Origin: Isoetes taiwanensis
Lineage: Eukaryota > Streptophyta > Lycopodiopsida > Isoetales > Isoetaceae
Direction: 5' to 3'
DNA: 64,000 nt
Assembly (NCBI GenBank): GCA_021234155.1
Contig: JAJEKV010000005.1
Location: forward strand, 21,438,089-21,502,088
Both the position numbers and the translations under genes were made by a program. The notes beneath the pieces were generated by a model. That model saw nothing but the letters and a program-made list of their open reading frames with translations, searched no databases and was not told where the DNA came from. Shown one piece after another: positions 1 through 10,729 of the stretch. Each line of letters opens with the position of its first letter. Positions within the stretch are counted from its first letter, which is position 1.

Positions 1-332
1 CGTGGGCGAACGCGGGTTTGTTGTTGTCAAAAATGTTGTCAATCCACCAAAGTAACAGGGTTGGCAACCCATAGTAGGTCACGCGACTAAAGCTCATGAT
101 TGCTGGACATGCACAAGTACCCCTAAGTTATTAATATTGAGTGTGTTGAATGACATATTAAGAAATTAAGAAACCGTAATTACATAGAAACTTCATTGCA
201 CATTTAACAAGCTTTGTTTTATTATATTGACAGAATAAAAGTTTGACGATATTAACATGGCTCGACTTACAAATGTCTTTAAATATTTACTAGTTACACA
301 ACGTTCTAGACATACAATGTCTAATTCATTCT

Positions 333-1869
333 TTAAGTCTTTGCAAACAACAACAACTTTGACATCTCCAAGGCATCCATGCACTTCATATGTCGCCTTT
401 GTCTCACAACCATGGTGGAAGATATTCCAACACTTTGTAAAGGCTTCAACAACTTCGAAGCTTTGCATCGTTGTGTGAACACGTCTTGGCGTGATGAGCC
501 ATCATTCTTGTTTTTGCTCCTCCAACTTGTCAAGACGTCGTTGGTACATATGTGTTGGATTGATGTATTGGCCATTGTCGACATTGTTAAACCACTCCAT
601 TCGTCGCATAGCTTGCACAAAAATCAAGGAGCATGTCATAGATGTATCCCAATGCATAGACATCATGAATTTCGTCCCCCAAACACGATCATCATCCTTC
701 GATTTCTCAAAGACACTTTTCTCGTACCAAGGATATTTAACTTGTCCATCCGAAAGTGAGTATTGGCCCTTCAACATGGGATGGCGTTCTTTGCAATAAT
801 AATGTAATCGTCCTCCCAATCACCAATTGCCACCCAAACATTTGTGTACTTGTCGTCAAAATGTAATTTGACTCTTTGCAATTGAGCTTTGTGTGAGTAA
901 AGTGGCCCTTGTGGATCTCAAAATACACCTTCGCTGGGGCAAGAGCTATCTCTGGAACATACTGATATACAACTCTCATTCGAGCCCCAACTTCAGCGGA
1001 TATGTGTTTTGGGAGGCCTGTTTGTCATGTGGGCTATTGCGTTTGACCATCTCCTATAGCGTGAAAGGTCCCGAGGTAAATAGTCAAACAAGTGTGCAAG
1101 TGTTTCTCCATTCATAAATGGTAGAATCACCATTGGCCCTATGGTACCCCAGCTAGAGCTAGCAACTTCATAAGCAAGTCCAATGGGTGTAGCCAGTGCA
1201 GGATCTGCGGACTCTTGAAGCGTATATATTTTTGGGCCTTCTCATATGACATGCTCCTATCTCCCCCTTTATAAACCCATCCAGCATAGAACTCATCATC
1301 TTGGAAGTGTTGTGTTCCAATGATCTTGATTTGATATGTGCTATGAGTTGATCTCTCTTCAATCAGGTGCATCAGCTCTACGGCCTCTATGGGTATGGGT
1401 TCAACGAAGATTGATGTCTTCATGTGATTTTCCAAAGAAAAGTGTGGCATGCTAGGCCCTACTCCACTAGAGCTTCCCCTTGATGCAAAGCGTTTCTTAT
1501 TATCTCCAACTGACGTGCATTGAGATCCTTAATGACATTCTTGTGATCTGCACGTCGCTTTTTGGAGGAATTCCAACTAGCTACCCATTCCTCGACACGA
1601 GCCTTTGCATTGGGACTTTGAAGCTGCACTGAATGGTTCAAACATGTCTCCAGTTCGACCATGGGGTTTCCAAGCATTGACTTTACATGTGTGTTCAGAA
1701 GAGATGTCAACATTTCCTCCTGGCCTGGCCATTTTGATGCTAACTCATTTTGACACTTCCTTTGGACATGCCTTACAAAATGGTCGAGGCGTTGACCGGT
1801 TTATCTCCTGTCGGGACTTTCGTTGGCACATATCTCATTTATGAGCACATGTCTAATCTCACTAAGCAT
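333..1869 (-). pseudogene. Gene X copy 1, CACTA-associated protein of unknown function
   Basis: I do not recognise this family. Several minus-strand coding blocks follow one another, beginning with MLSEIR (ATG at 1,867-1,869) and ending RRHMKC..LEM.KL with a stop at 333. It is judged coding because a second copy at 28,352-29,865 keeps the same peptides in the same order: MLSEIR, YIRFKSP, HTKLNCK, TNVWVAIGDW and the RRHMKC C-terminus. The blocks lie in different frames, so introns or frameshifts are present and no single intact product can be given. The first block (1,459-1,713) is rich in charged residues (VEEWVASWNSSKKRRADHKN). Just upstream lie a cloverleaf-like repeat and a purine-rich tract, as for copy 2. 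It could be an accessory transposon protein or a captured host gene; the sequence does not decide. Confidence 0.5.
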
Positions 1870-2004
1870 TTGTGTCTTCACATTTGGGGCCATACCAACA
1901 AACCAAATTAAACTAATTTTATCGCAATGCATAAAAAAATACAAAGAAAAAAAGGATTCGTGGATTAACCTAAATACATTAGCAAATAAATTTGATAAGA
2001 GTAG

Positions 2005-2095
2005 TAGGTGAGCTTGGACCCGAAGCACTTAGTCCCCTCCACTCAAGGTGGAGTCGACCATGCCCCTTGCCCAAGTCTCCCCAAGTTTTTTTAAA
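2005..2095 (-). repeat. Cloverleaf-like repeat, single diverged copy
   Basis: This is one copy of the ~75-bp repeat that forms arrays at 15.7, 17.9, 30.5 and 48.1 kb. The core hairpin CTCCAC TCAAG GTGGAG is present. It lies just 5' of gene X copy 1 on the minus strand. Confidence 0.6.
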
Positions 2096-2261
2096 CCTAA
2101 ACAAAGCATTAAACTTAAACGTATTAAAAATAAATTCTTACCTGGAATAAGTACAAGGTGTTCGTTGTCGTTCGCAAAAGCAACGCATTTTGTTAGGAGT
2201 TATGCATGCAAAACAAGACATCCAATGGTTAGAAAAAAATATTAAACTAATTGCATTAAAA

Positions 2262-2720
2262 AAAGAAAAAAACAAAAACAAAGGAAGCCGTCCTTCATCG
2301 ACGAAGAAAATAATAGAGGAAGAATCGAAGAGGAAAAACGAATGGTGAAAAAGAATTCGAAGAAGAAGAATGGAGGAGGAGGAGGAAGAAGAAGAAAAAG
2401 TGGAGGAGGATGATGAAGAAGAAATAGAAGAAGAAGAAGAAATAGAGGAAGAGATGATGAGAGAAAGGGATGTAAGAATTCGGAAAAGAATATAGAAGAG
2501 GGAGGGATTTGGAAGAAGGAAGAAGAAGCAAGAATTTGGAAGAGCAAAGAAGCAAGAATAAAAAAAGGCATGGCAAATATGAGGATAGAAACATTGGAAG
2601 GGATCAAAATGGAAAGGGGATGGAAGAATTAACTAAAAGAGGCCAAGATTGATGAGAATGGGAAGAACAAACAACAAGAACATAAATCCCTAAAACTTGG
2701 AAAAAAAACAAGCATGGATT
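2262..2720. repeat. Purine-rich low-complexity tract
   Basis: The plus strand is almost entirely A and G, with GAA, GGA and GAAGAAG runs. The long Phe/Leu/Ser-rich reading frame on the other strand is a by-product of this composition. A similar tract at 31,035-31,885 sits in the same place relative to gene X copy 2. Confidence 0.8.
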
Positions 2721-2884
2721 CAAAAAAGAGATGGTTGATCAAGCACATACCTTTTGGAGCTTGCTTGGCAAAGGAAATGGGCTTCAAGGCCGATGGGCCA
2801 AAAATCGCCCGGAATAAATGCTCCTCAAGTTTCTTGCTTGCTTCGAAATAGGTCCGCGGGTTTTCCGCCTGTTCGGAAATATTC

Positions 2885-3013
2885 TGAAACAACGTCGATG
2901 ATCGGCGTCGCGGCGTCGATATCGGCGTTCGATATAAACGTCGATGATCGGCGGATATCCGAAACAAAGCGGTCAATATCGACGTTGGCAAAACATTAAA
3001 AAAAAAAAAAAGT
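2885..3013. repeat. GC-rich subterminal-type repeats followed by poly-A
   Basis: Short motifs of the type CGTCGATGATCGGCG and CGGCGTCGATATCGGCG recur over about 100 bp, followed by a 15-base A run. The CGATGATCG core also occurs many times at 16.3-16.7 and 18.5-18.95 kb next to a CACTA terminus. This is therefore probably a subterminal transposase-binding region. Confidence 0.45.
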
Positions 3014-4149
3014 TAATTGTACCTACAAAGGTTCAAATTGAAGCAAAAACCCTGACATCCAAAACCATTCTTGGTTGAGGCAACAAAAGCTTGGCCGCTT
3101 CACATCTAGTTCTAGCAAGCATCCCGAGGCGTCTTTGGAGGCGATCTAAGGTTACATTTTGTATTTCCTTTCTCTGCAATCACTCCTTGTTCATTATCGT
3201 TCTTAGCCCCTTATTTGTAGCTCTTTCTAATGTGAGGATGCAGGGATGCCTAAGCCCTACTATCTGAATAGCGCCATTGGAAAGGCGTTTGAGTATGGTT
3301 GATCGTGTGCCAGCCCACACAACGAAATCCTCCGAGGAACTATGCGATTCTTGAAGATGAAGCATTAGAGGAAATAGAAGACCAGCTAGAGCTGTTGAAG
3401 AAGAAGAGATGAATACAATAGCTTGCACGATATCTTTGCCGTCGGTGTTTGGAAAAAGTTGGCAAATTATGTGCGGGGAGCTGAATTTCTTTGAAGGCAT
3501 TATTGGATGTCTTGGCGACATTGAGTGTGAGGCTGTTCCTCTTCCACCTTTGAGGCAACCTCACGATCTCGACATTTTTGCGTGATATTTGTACTCTAAT
3601 CATAGTGTATTCAAGTTTATTTAGATAAGTATTCGAGTGTACTCGAGCGACATTGGATAAGTATTTGAGAATATTTGAGTATTTTGTTCAAGTTTTGGAT
3701 CTTTATAATCAGTTATCTTTTGTTCTAGCATTTCTTATACTTATATTCTCATATTCAATCTAAGGATGTTATTGTTAGATAGGCTCTGGTCTTGGATTGA
3801 AGTGGGAATAGCAGCATCTCCTCTTGCATATGATTAAGCAGACTCATCTACATAGCATTGCAAAATCTGAAGATCCTATGCTCAAATTGGAATGTGCAAT
3901 CTCACGGACATATCGACGAATTGGTTGCGTTCGATGGGGTCCGTCTCTTGGGGTATAGGGTTAGGAGCTCGAATTTAACTCATGGCTTAGATAATGCTGA
4001 GATAGTTGATGACAATCAAAACCAAAGAGTAGAGAAAGAAAAGGATGGAGCAGATTCTTGCCTAGATGATGACAGTCAAAGCCAAGTATGTCAAGTATTG
4101 AAGATGGAGATAAAGGGTGGAACATGCCAAAATATTATTTTTACCGCAG
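3014..4149. other. Unassigned stretch with weak coding-like fragments
   Basis: No family was recognised. An open plus-strand stretch at about 3,440-3,583 encodes a peptide including FFEGIIGCLGDIECEAVPLP. Another open frame runs 3,858-4,214, is rich in Asp and Gln, and enters the ~1.1 kb repeat near its end. Neither is supported by a second copy in the window. Confidence 0.3.
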
Positions 4150-6678
4150 TTTTAGGGTCCAACATCGCATCAACACCCCCTTTCCCGTCAAGTCCGCAGT
4201 ATGAAGGTCCCTAATCGACAAGGAGAGGGCCTCAAAAGCGTAAACCACATGGGTTTTAGGTTCTAGAAGGGTTTGCGTTTTGGGGGCGAGACTTGGTCAT
4301 TGCACAAGGGACCTGGCCGAAAAAGCTGGCCTCCAGAATGGAACAAGGGGAACCGGCGGGCCGGGGTTTGGGCCTGTCCTCCTCCTCCGATGTGGCAAAG
4401 TAGAAGTCCTCCCTCGATGGGGCGCTTTTGCGATGGCAAGACATTCATAAATTAAAATTAATGCATTTATGCGAAAATAAATTCTGATTTTTTTGCCAGC
4501 TGGATTCCTAATCCATCTCCGGCACACACCCAATTTTGAAATTTTCGGAGAAGGTCTAGGTCAAAGGGTTAGCATTAGAGCGGTCGGGGCAGCGGTTGCG
4601 GGGCAACGAGCCGGCACCCTTCCCCAAGTCAAAAGCGAGGCCAGACCTTGCGGGGATCCCTCACAAGAGGGGAGAGTCCACCCCAAGAGGGGATCCAAAA
4701 AGTTCCCAGGCAGCCCTTCTGGCGGCTCCCCGGGGCTGCTAATGACCACCCTCCTCGGAGCCGGTTCCCCTATCCGGCCGTTGGATCCTCCGTTCGGGGC
4801 CCCTCTTGAAGGAAGGCCCAAAAGATTCGGTCGGTCCGGGAGAACTTGTCAAATCGCGGGCGTCTGAGGTTCGGCCTTTGTAGAAACCGCGATGTCTTGT
4901 CGATCGTCTTGTAGGGAGGCTCGGAATGGCAAATCGACCACTGCCAAATCGTCCGGAATGGCGAAATAACCCTAGGGAGCAAGTTACAAGGTCGGTTTTG
5001 CAAAAGAAAGAAACACTCATGCCCTCCACGACGGTATCCAGCATCCACATCCTAGGCCAATTGACTCACGAGTGTGATGGAAGTGAGCTACTTTGGCTTC
5101 TTGGAGGTCGGGTGGTCTTCTGGCCGCGGAACTTGGTCCCCTGGGGCAATGTCGGCGTTCACGGAGTCCATTGGCGAGAGCCAAATCGTGATTCCGGAGA
5201 GGGAGGTTGCCCGTCCCGTCCCGGGGCCTTGGGAGAGAGAATTCGAGACAAGCGACTTCGAGGGGATTTTAGGGTCCTTGCTCAGCGTCAACACCCCCAC
5301 TCCCGCGTCAAGTCCGCGCAAGGTCCCTCCGAATCGACAAGGAGAGGGCCTCCAAAAGCGTAAACCACGTGGGTTGCCGGGTTCTAGAAGGGTTTGCGTT
5401 TGGGGGCGAGACTTGAATGCATTGCACTTGGGACTGGCGAGAAGCCTGCGGCCAGAATACGGAGCAAGGGAGGCCGGCGGGGCGGAGTTTGGGCCTGTCC
5501 TCCTCCCGATGTGGCAAGTAGAAGTCGAATTGCGCTTTTGCAAAGGGCAAGACATTCATAAATTCGCAATTAATGCATTGTACAAAAATAAATTCTGATT
5601 TTTTGCCAGCTGGATTCCCTAATCCATCTCCAAAGACACAGCCCAATTTTTCGAAATTTTGGGAGAAGGTCTAGGTCAAAGGGTTAGCATTAGAGCGGTC
5701 GGGGCAGCCGGGTTCGCGGGACAACAGGTGGCACCCTTCCCAAGTCAAAGCGAGGCGGGGACCTTGCGGGGATCCCTCACAAGAGGGGAGAGTCCAGGAC
5801 CCCAAGAGGCGGGATCAAAAAAGTTCGAGGCAGCCCTTCTGGCGGGCTCCCGGGCTGCCCAATGACCACCCTCCCGGGCCCGGTTCCCCTATCCGGCCGT
5901 TGGATCCTCCGTTCGGGGCCTCTCTCCGGGGAAAGCCCAAAGATTCGAGATCGGTCGGGAGAACTTGTCAAACAGCGTGGCGTCCCGAGGTTGACCTTGT
6001 AGAAACCGCGGTGTCTTGTCGTTCGGTTGTCGGGGAGGCTCAGGAATGGCAAATCGACCACCGCCAAATCGTCGGGAATGGCGAAATTACCCTAGGGGGA
6101 GCAAGTTACAAGGTGGGTTTTGCAAAGAAAAAACACTCATGCCCTCCACGGCGGTATCCCTATCCACATCCTAAGCCAATTGACTACGAGGTGTGATGGA
6201 AGTGAGCTACTTTGGCTTCTTGGAGGCCGGATGGTCTTCTGCCCGCGGAACTTGGTCCCGGGGGCAATGTCGGCGTTTCTCGAGTCCATTGGCGAGAGCC
6301 AAATCACGATTCGGAGGGAAGTGTTCGTCCGATCCCCAGGGCCTTGGGGAGAGAAATTGGGGGCAAGCAGCTTCGAGGATTTTAGGGTCCGATGCTGCTT
6401 TCAACAACCCCCCCTCCCGTCAGAATCCGCGGCAAAGGTCCCTTGAATCGACAAGGAGAGGCCTCCAAACGTAAACCACGTGGGTTGCGAGGTTCTAGAA
6501 GGGTTTTGCGTTTTGGGGGGCCAAGACTTGGGCTGTTGCACTTTGGACACACGAAAGGCCAACTCGAGAAAGTTTGAACAAGGAGGCGGCGGGCGGGTTT
6601 GGGCCTAATCCTCTCCTCCCGATGTGGCAAATAGAAATTCGAGGCACTGCTTGATGTGCAAGACATTCATAAATTCGC
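4150..6678 (+). repeat. Block A (part 1) of a ~1.1 kb GC-rich tandem repeat
   Basis: A unit of about 1.1 kb repeats head to tail. A convenient landmark, AAATAAATTCTGATTTTTT, recurs near 4,478 and 5,588, giving a period of about 1,110 bp. Each unit has a GC-rich body with landmarks such as GGATCCCTCACAAG, CCTAGGCCAATTGACT and TTCTAGAAGGGTTTGCG, and an AT-rich segment. Copies differ mainly by short indels in GC-rich sites, so many open frames of 60-170 codons appear but none is shared intact between units. No coding function is claimed. Confidence 0.85.
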
Positions 6679-9165
6679 ACTAACCAATGTGTTTGTACAA
6701 AGTAATCATGAAGGTCATTGCTAGCTTAGTTTTAAAGCCAATCTTAACCCGTTTGATTGGATGTGAGCAGTCGGCTTTCCTCGAGGCGGGAACATTTTGG
6801 ACAACTATCAAAAGCGGCTAGAGAGGGGCTCCATTGGTGCAAGTCTTCGCCCGGTCCCCAATATCTTGAAGGCTGGATTTTAAGTAGAGCCTATGACTCT
6901 CTTAGATGGAGTGGGCTAAAAATGTGATAGCTCACATGGGTTTTGAAATAAACTTTATAGAGTTAGTTATGGGTTTGAACAAGATGGCATCGACATGGCA
7001 AATTACGGTTAATGGTCAGGCTGGTCTCTTTGAGCTCGAAGGGGATTAGGCGGTGTCCCCTTGCTCCTTACCTTTTATAATCATGGCTTATCTCTTAACT
7101 TGTATGGTGAAAAGCTTGATGGCGAGGGTTTCTTTGAATGGGTTACTTCTTCGGGTTCCAATCTAAATCTGACTATTATGCAATATCTGGGCGATACCTT
7201 TCTTTTCTTAAGGCATGCGATGATGGGAGTTTTCACACTTTCAACAGTTTTAAATTCTTTTTTTACTTCATATCGGGTATTGGGCTGAATCACGCTAAAT
7301 GTGATGTAATATGGCCTTTTGAAGAAGACATTGATACAAGGTTGGGCATGGAATTATCATATAGTGGCGGCTCTGAGGCGACTAAAATTGGTGGGTATGC
7401 CACTTAACCTTGGAGAAAATCTAAAAGGTCTTTGGGCCAATTATAGAAAGGATCAGAAAGAAGGTTAACCTCTGGTCTTGTAAGTCCTTGTCCACTATGG
7501 GGAAGAGTAACGATGTAATGCAATCCTTAATCGACTCATATTTATTACTCCTCGGCTATTGTAATCCAAGTATATATATGACCAGTTATTAGTAATCATT
7601 AAAATTCATGCAGGGGAGGGAAGATAGCCCGGGTTGCATGGTGAAATGCCGAAATAGGAAGGATGGGGATTGGGATGTAAAGACCCAATGGTCGAGGGAA
7701 AGGTTCACAGCGACTAAGTTTGTGCGGAGGCTATCAGGGGATACATCCCCTATTGCCTTTGTCGTTATTGGCTTCGGCGGGGGTAAGATAAAGGGGAAAC
7801 CCTCTACCCCTAGAGATGAGGTTAGCTCCTACTTTCATAAATTCTCAATGGGTCGAGTACTTCCCGGTAATGAGGAAGATATTAGAAGCTTGGCGGGATG
7901 TGCGAGTCTCTTTAGTATAACAGATGCTCATTGGGAGGCAGGGGGGTATATTTTGGAACACTAGGATTTGGGAGAGGGATGCGCTTGCCTCTTGCACTTG
8001 TACACCCTCAGTGTTTACTAAATGGCGTGTTCTGCGGGGAATTAAGTAAGGTTAGGCGGTTGTGGGAAAATGATAGATGGATTACTTGGACAAGATTTAA
8101 AGCTCTAGTTCAGGTGTTGGGGAAGGTGATAGGAAGGTCTTTAGGAAGATTATGGTGAATGTCAATACAGGTCTACAGTATTGTAGGGAAGAAGATAGGT
8201 GGTTGTGTGGGGATGGGGCCCCAATATAAAGTCAAAAAGTTGTATGGATTGCTAATGCCACAGTCCCCATTAAAAGTAGAGACGAGGTTGGGATTAGATC
8301 AGCGAAACCAAGGGTCTATTGACAAGGTCTTGGGTCTCCTTATGTTCCAAAAAGATCAATTCTTTTCATTTGGATCAGTCTACAAGAAGGTGTATACACT
8401 ATGACATGGGCTGTTGAACAAGGGTGTTGTTCAACATGATCTCTACCCTCTAGGATGTGGAAGCGTCGAGGAGACAATGGATCATCTTTTCTTTTGTCCG
8501 ATTATAGGAGACTTACGGAGGTGGGTTTGTCCAATTATTGGGCTACAAATGTAATCGACTATCATGGCCCGGCCATTCTAGCGATATAAGTCTGCGATAT
8601 ATTATTCAACTCACTTTAACCAATATATCATTGTGGTGCATTTGGAAACAGGTGTGGTGTAGCTCTTGGAGGACTGACAGCCCGGTAACAAAATTGAGCG
8701 AGCTTCAACATGGAGGTAGCCCTCATGGCCTTGGCCCACCACAGGAAGTTTAGGCATAATTATAACAAGAACTTGGATAGAATTGGCGGTATAAGGGGAT
8801 TCTATTCATTTTCAAATGTAGCTGGGATGCGGATTTAAAAGCGTGTAGTAAGGGTTTATGACTGTCCAGGCATCTATCGAGGATGTTGGATGGAGGATCT
8901 TAAATCTTCAATGAGGGGTTTTCTCCTAAGTTCTTGTTGCTTGGAATTGGGCACTAACTCCATATAGTATCTAAGCACGGATGAAGATGGTTTTCTATAG
9001 TAATCCGGGGGTAGGGAAGATTGGAGTGGTAGTTTTAGTACAATCCTTGACACTTACGAGTTATATCCGGCTTTGTGATAATTCTTTCAATCAATCCCAT
9101 TTGGGGATATCCTATGTAAATTTTTATATATTAATACATACTCTTACCTAAAAAAAATAAAAAAT
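6679..9165 (+). mobile_element. 5'-truncated L1-like LINE inserted in a repeat unit
   Basis: Non-LTR reverse-transcriptase sequence on the plus strand interrupts a ~1.1 kb repeat unit. The unit reads normally to ...CATAAATTCGCA and resumes as AATTAATGCATTGT after an A-rich tail (AAAAAAAATAAAAAATAAA) at about 9,150. The 3' tail fits target-primed insertion. A short duplicated ATAAATT may be the target duplication but is not certain. The 5' part of the element is missing. Confidence 0.65.
6950..8760 (+). pseudogene. LINE ORF2 remnant (reverse transcriptase and zinc-binding C-terminus)
   Basis: Recognisable pieces in order are: the end of the fingers/palm region with a CPLAPYLF-like stretch near 7,050; a degraded catalytic loop (YLGDTFLFL, where Y-[AM]-D-D is usual) near 7,180; the following segment LNHAKCDVIWPFEEDI near 7,290-7,330; and near 8,440-8,500 the zf-RVT-type motif SVEETMDHLFFCP. 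The blocks are separated by frameshifts and stops. Compared with plant L1 ORF2, the endonuclease and first part of the RT are missing. It is a dead copy as read. Confidence 0.65.
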
Positions 9166-10530
9166 AAATTAATTAATGCATTGTCACGAAAATAAATTCT
9201 GATTTTTTGCCATTTGGATTCCTAATCCATCTCCGGCACACAGCCCAATTTTGAAATTTTTGGGAGAAGGTCTAGGTCAAGGGTTAGCATTAGAGCGGTC
9301 GGGGGCGGCCCGTTCTTGGAGCAGCTGGCACCCTTCCCCAAGTCAAGCGAGGCCAGGACCTTGCAGGGATCCCTCACAAGGGGGAGAGTCCCCAAGACCC
9401 CAAGGCGGGATCCAAAAAGTTCCCAGGCAGCCCTTCTGGCGGCTCCCGTGCAGCTAATGACCACCCTCCCGAGGCGGTTCCCCTATCAAGCCCGTTGGAT
9501 CCTCGTTCAAGGCCCCTCTTGGGAAGGCCCAAAGATTCAGTCGATTAGGAGAACTTGTCAAACGTGGCGTCTGAGGCCGACCTTGTAAAACCCGGTGTCT
9601 TGTCGTTCGGTGCACAGGAGGCTCGGGAATGGCAAAATGTCGACCACACCAAATGCGTCCCAGGAATGGCAAAATTACCCTAGGAGCAAGTTACAAGGTC
9701 GGTTTTGCAAAGAAACACTCATGCCCTCCCGGCGGGTATCCGCATCCACATCCTAGGCCAATTGACTACGAGTGTGATGGAAGTGAGTTACTTAGGCGCT
9801 TCTTGGAGGTCGGGTGGTCTTCCTGCCCGCGAACTTGGTCCCGGGGGCAATGTCGGCGTTCGAGGTCCATTGCGAGAGCCAAATCCCAGCGATTCCAGGA
9901 GAGGGAGGTCCCCGTCGGTCCCAGACCTTGGGGAGGGGAAGTCGGGGCACAGCGGCTTAGGGGGGATTACAGAGATCCCGTGCTCACAGCGTCAACACCC
10001 CCACTCCCGTCAAGTCCGCGGCGCAAGGTCCCGCCCGAATCGACAAGGAGAGGGCCTCAAAACGTAAACCACGGTGGGTTGCGAGGTTCCTAGAAGGGTT
10101 TGCGTTTTGGGGCGAGACTTGAGTCATACATTGCACTTTAGACAATGGTGGCTGCGCGAGAAATACGAACAAGGGAGGCCCAGCCGACGGAGTTTGGGCA
10201 TCCTCCCCTCCCAGATGTAGCAAGTAGAAGTTAGGTAACACTTCTGATGGCAAGACATTCATAAATTAGCAATTAATGCATTTATTAGAAAATAAATTCT
10301 GATTTTTTTGATTTGGATTCCTAATCCATCTCAACACACAGCCCAATTTTCGAAATTTTCGGAGAAAGGTCTAGGTCAAAGGGGTTAGCATTAGAACGGT
10401 CGGAAGGGCAGCCCGTTGCAGGGCAACCAGTGGCACCCTTCCCAGTCAGAGGCCATGACCTTGCGGATCCCTCTCCCACAGAGAGTCAGGACCCCCAGAG
10501 GCGGGATCAAAAGAGGGTCCAGGCCATTCT
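9166..10530 (+). repeat. Block A (part 2) of the ~1.1 kb tandem repeat
   Basis: The array resumes after the LINE. The AAATAAATTCTGATTTTTT landmark recurs at about 9,192 and 10,291, a period of about 1.10 kb. The array breaks off at about 10,528 in the segment GAGGGTCCAGGCCATTCTC, after which the sequence is that of the adjacent CACTA element. Confidence 0.8.
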
Positions 10531-10729
10531 CAAGAAAAATTGACTTCACCCTTATGTCCCGAGTGTCTAGGTGGCATATGTTGGGCAGGGTGGAAGAAAT
10601 TGCTTATGGAAGTTGCAATATTATTGTTGCCTATAGTATACAAAATAATCGTCAAAGTATTTTCTTATTCATATGTGAAAAAATATAATATTAATACAAA
10701 TTGCAAGTTCAAACAATGGTGGTCTCATA

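Larger units (their letters stand above)
1..3013 (-). mobile_element. Right-hand part of a CACTA-like element carrying gene X
   Basis: The order is gene X, cloverleaf-like repeat, purine-rich tract, then a GC-rich block with repeated CGTCGATGATCGG-type motifs. This matches 28.35-32.18 kb, where the same order lies inside a CACTA-like element. The left end is outside the window. No clean terminal repeat is seen near 2,995, where the sequence runs into a poly-A stretch. Membership of the CACTA group is inferred from the shared layout and subterminal motifs. Confidence 0.4.

Noticed and set aside
3858-4214. 118-codon plus-strand frame as a LINE endonuclease start
   Set aside because: Only a loose resemblance (LKILCSNWNVQ) to the LxxxSWNV start; no catalytic motifs follow and the frame ends in the tandem repeat.
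4150-10530. The GC-rich repeat as organelle, rDNA or bacterial contaminant sequence
   Set aside because: No rRNA or organelle gene motif was seen, the blocks join smoothly to plant transposons, and LINE and hAT insertions lie within them.
10528-10555. Possible CACTA left end CTCAAGAAAAATTGACTTCA for the TNP2 copy 1 element
   Set aside because: It lacks the CACTA start and does not match the right end CACTACAAGGGATCAACG; no 3-bp duplication could be shown.
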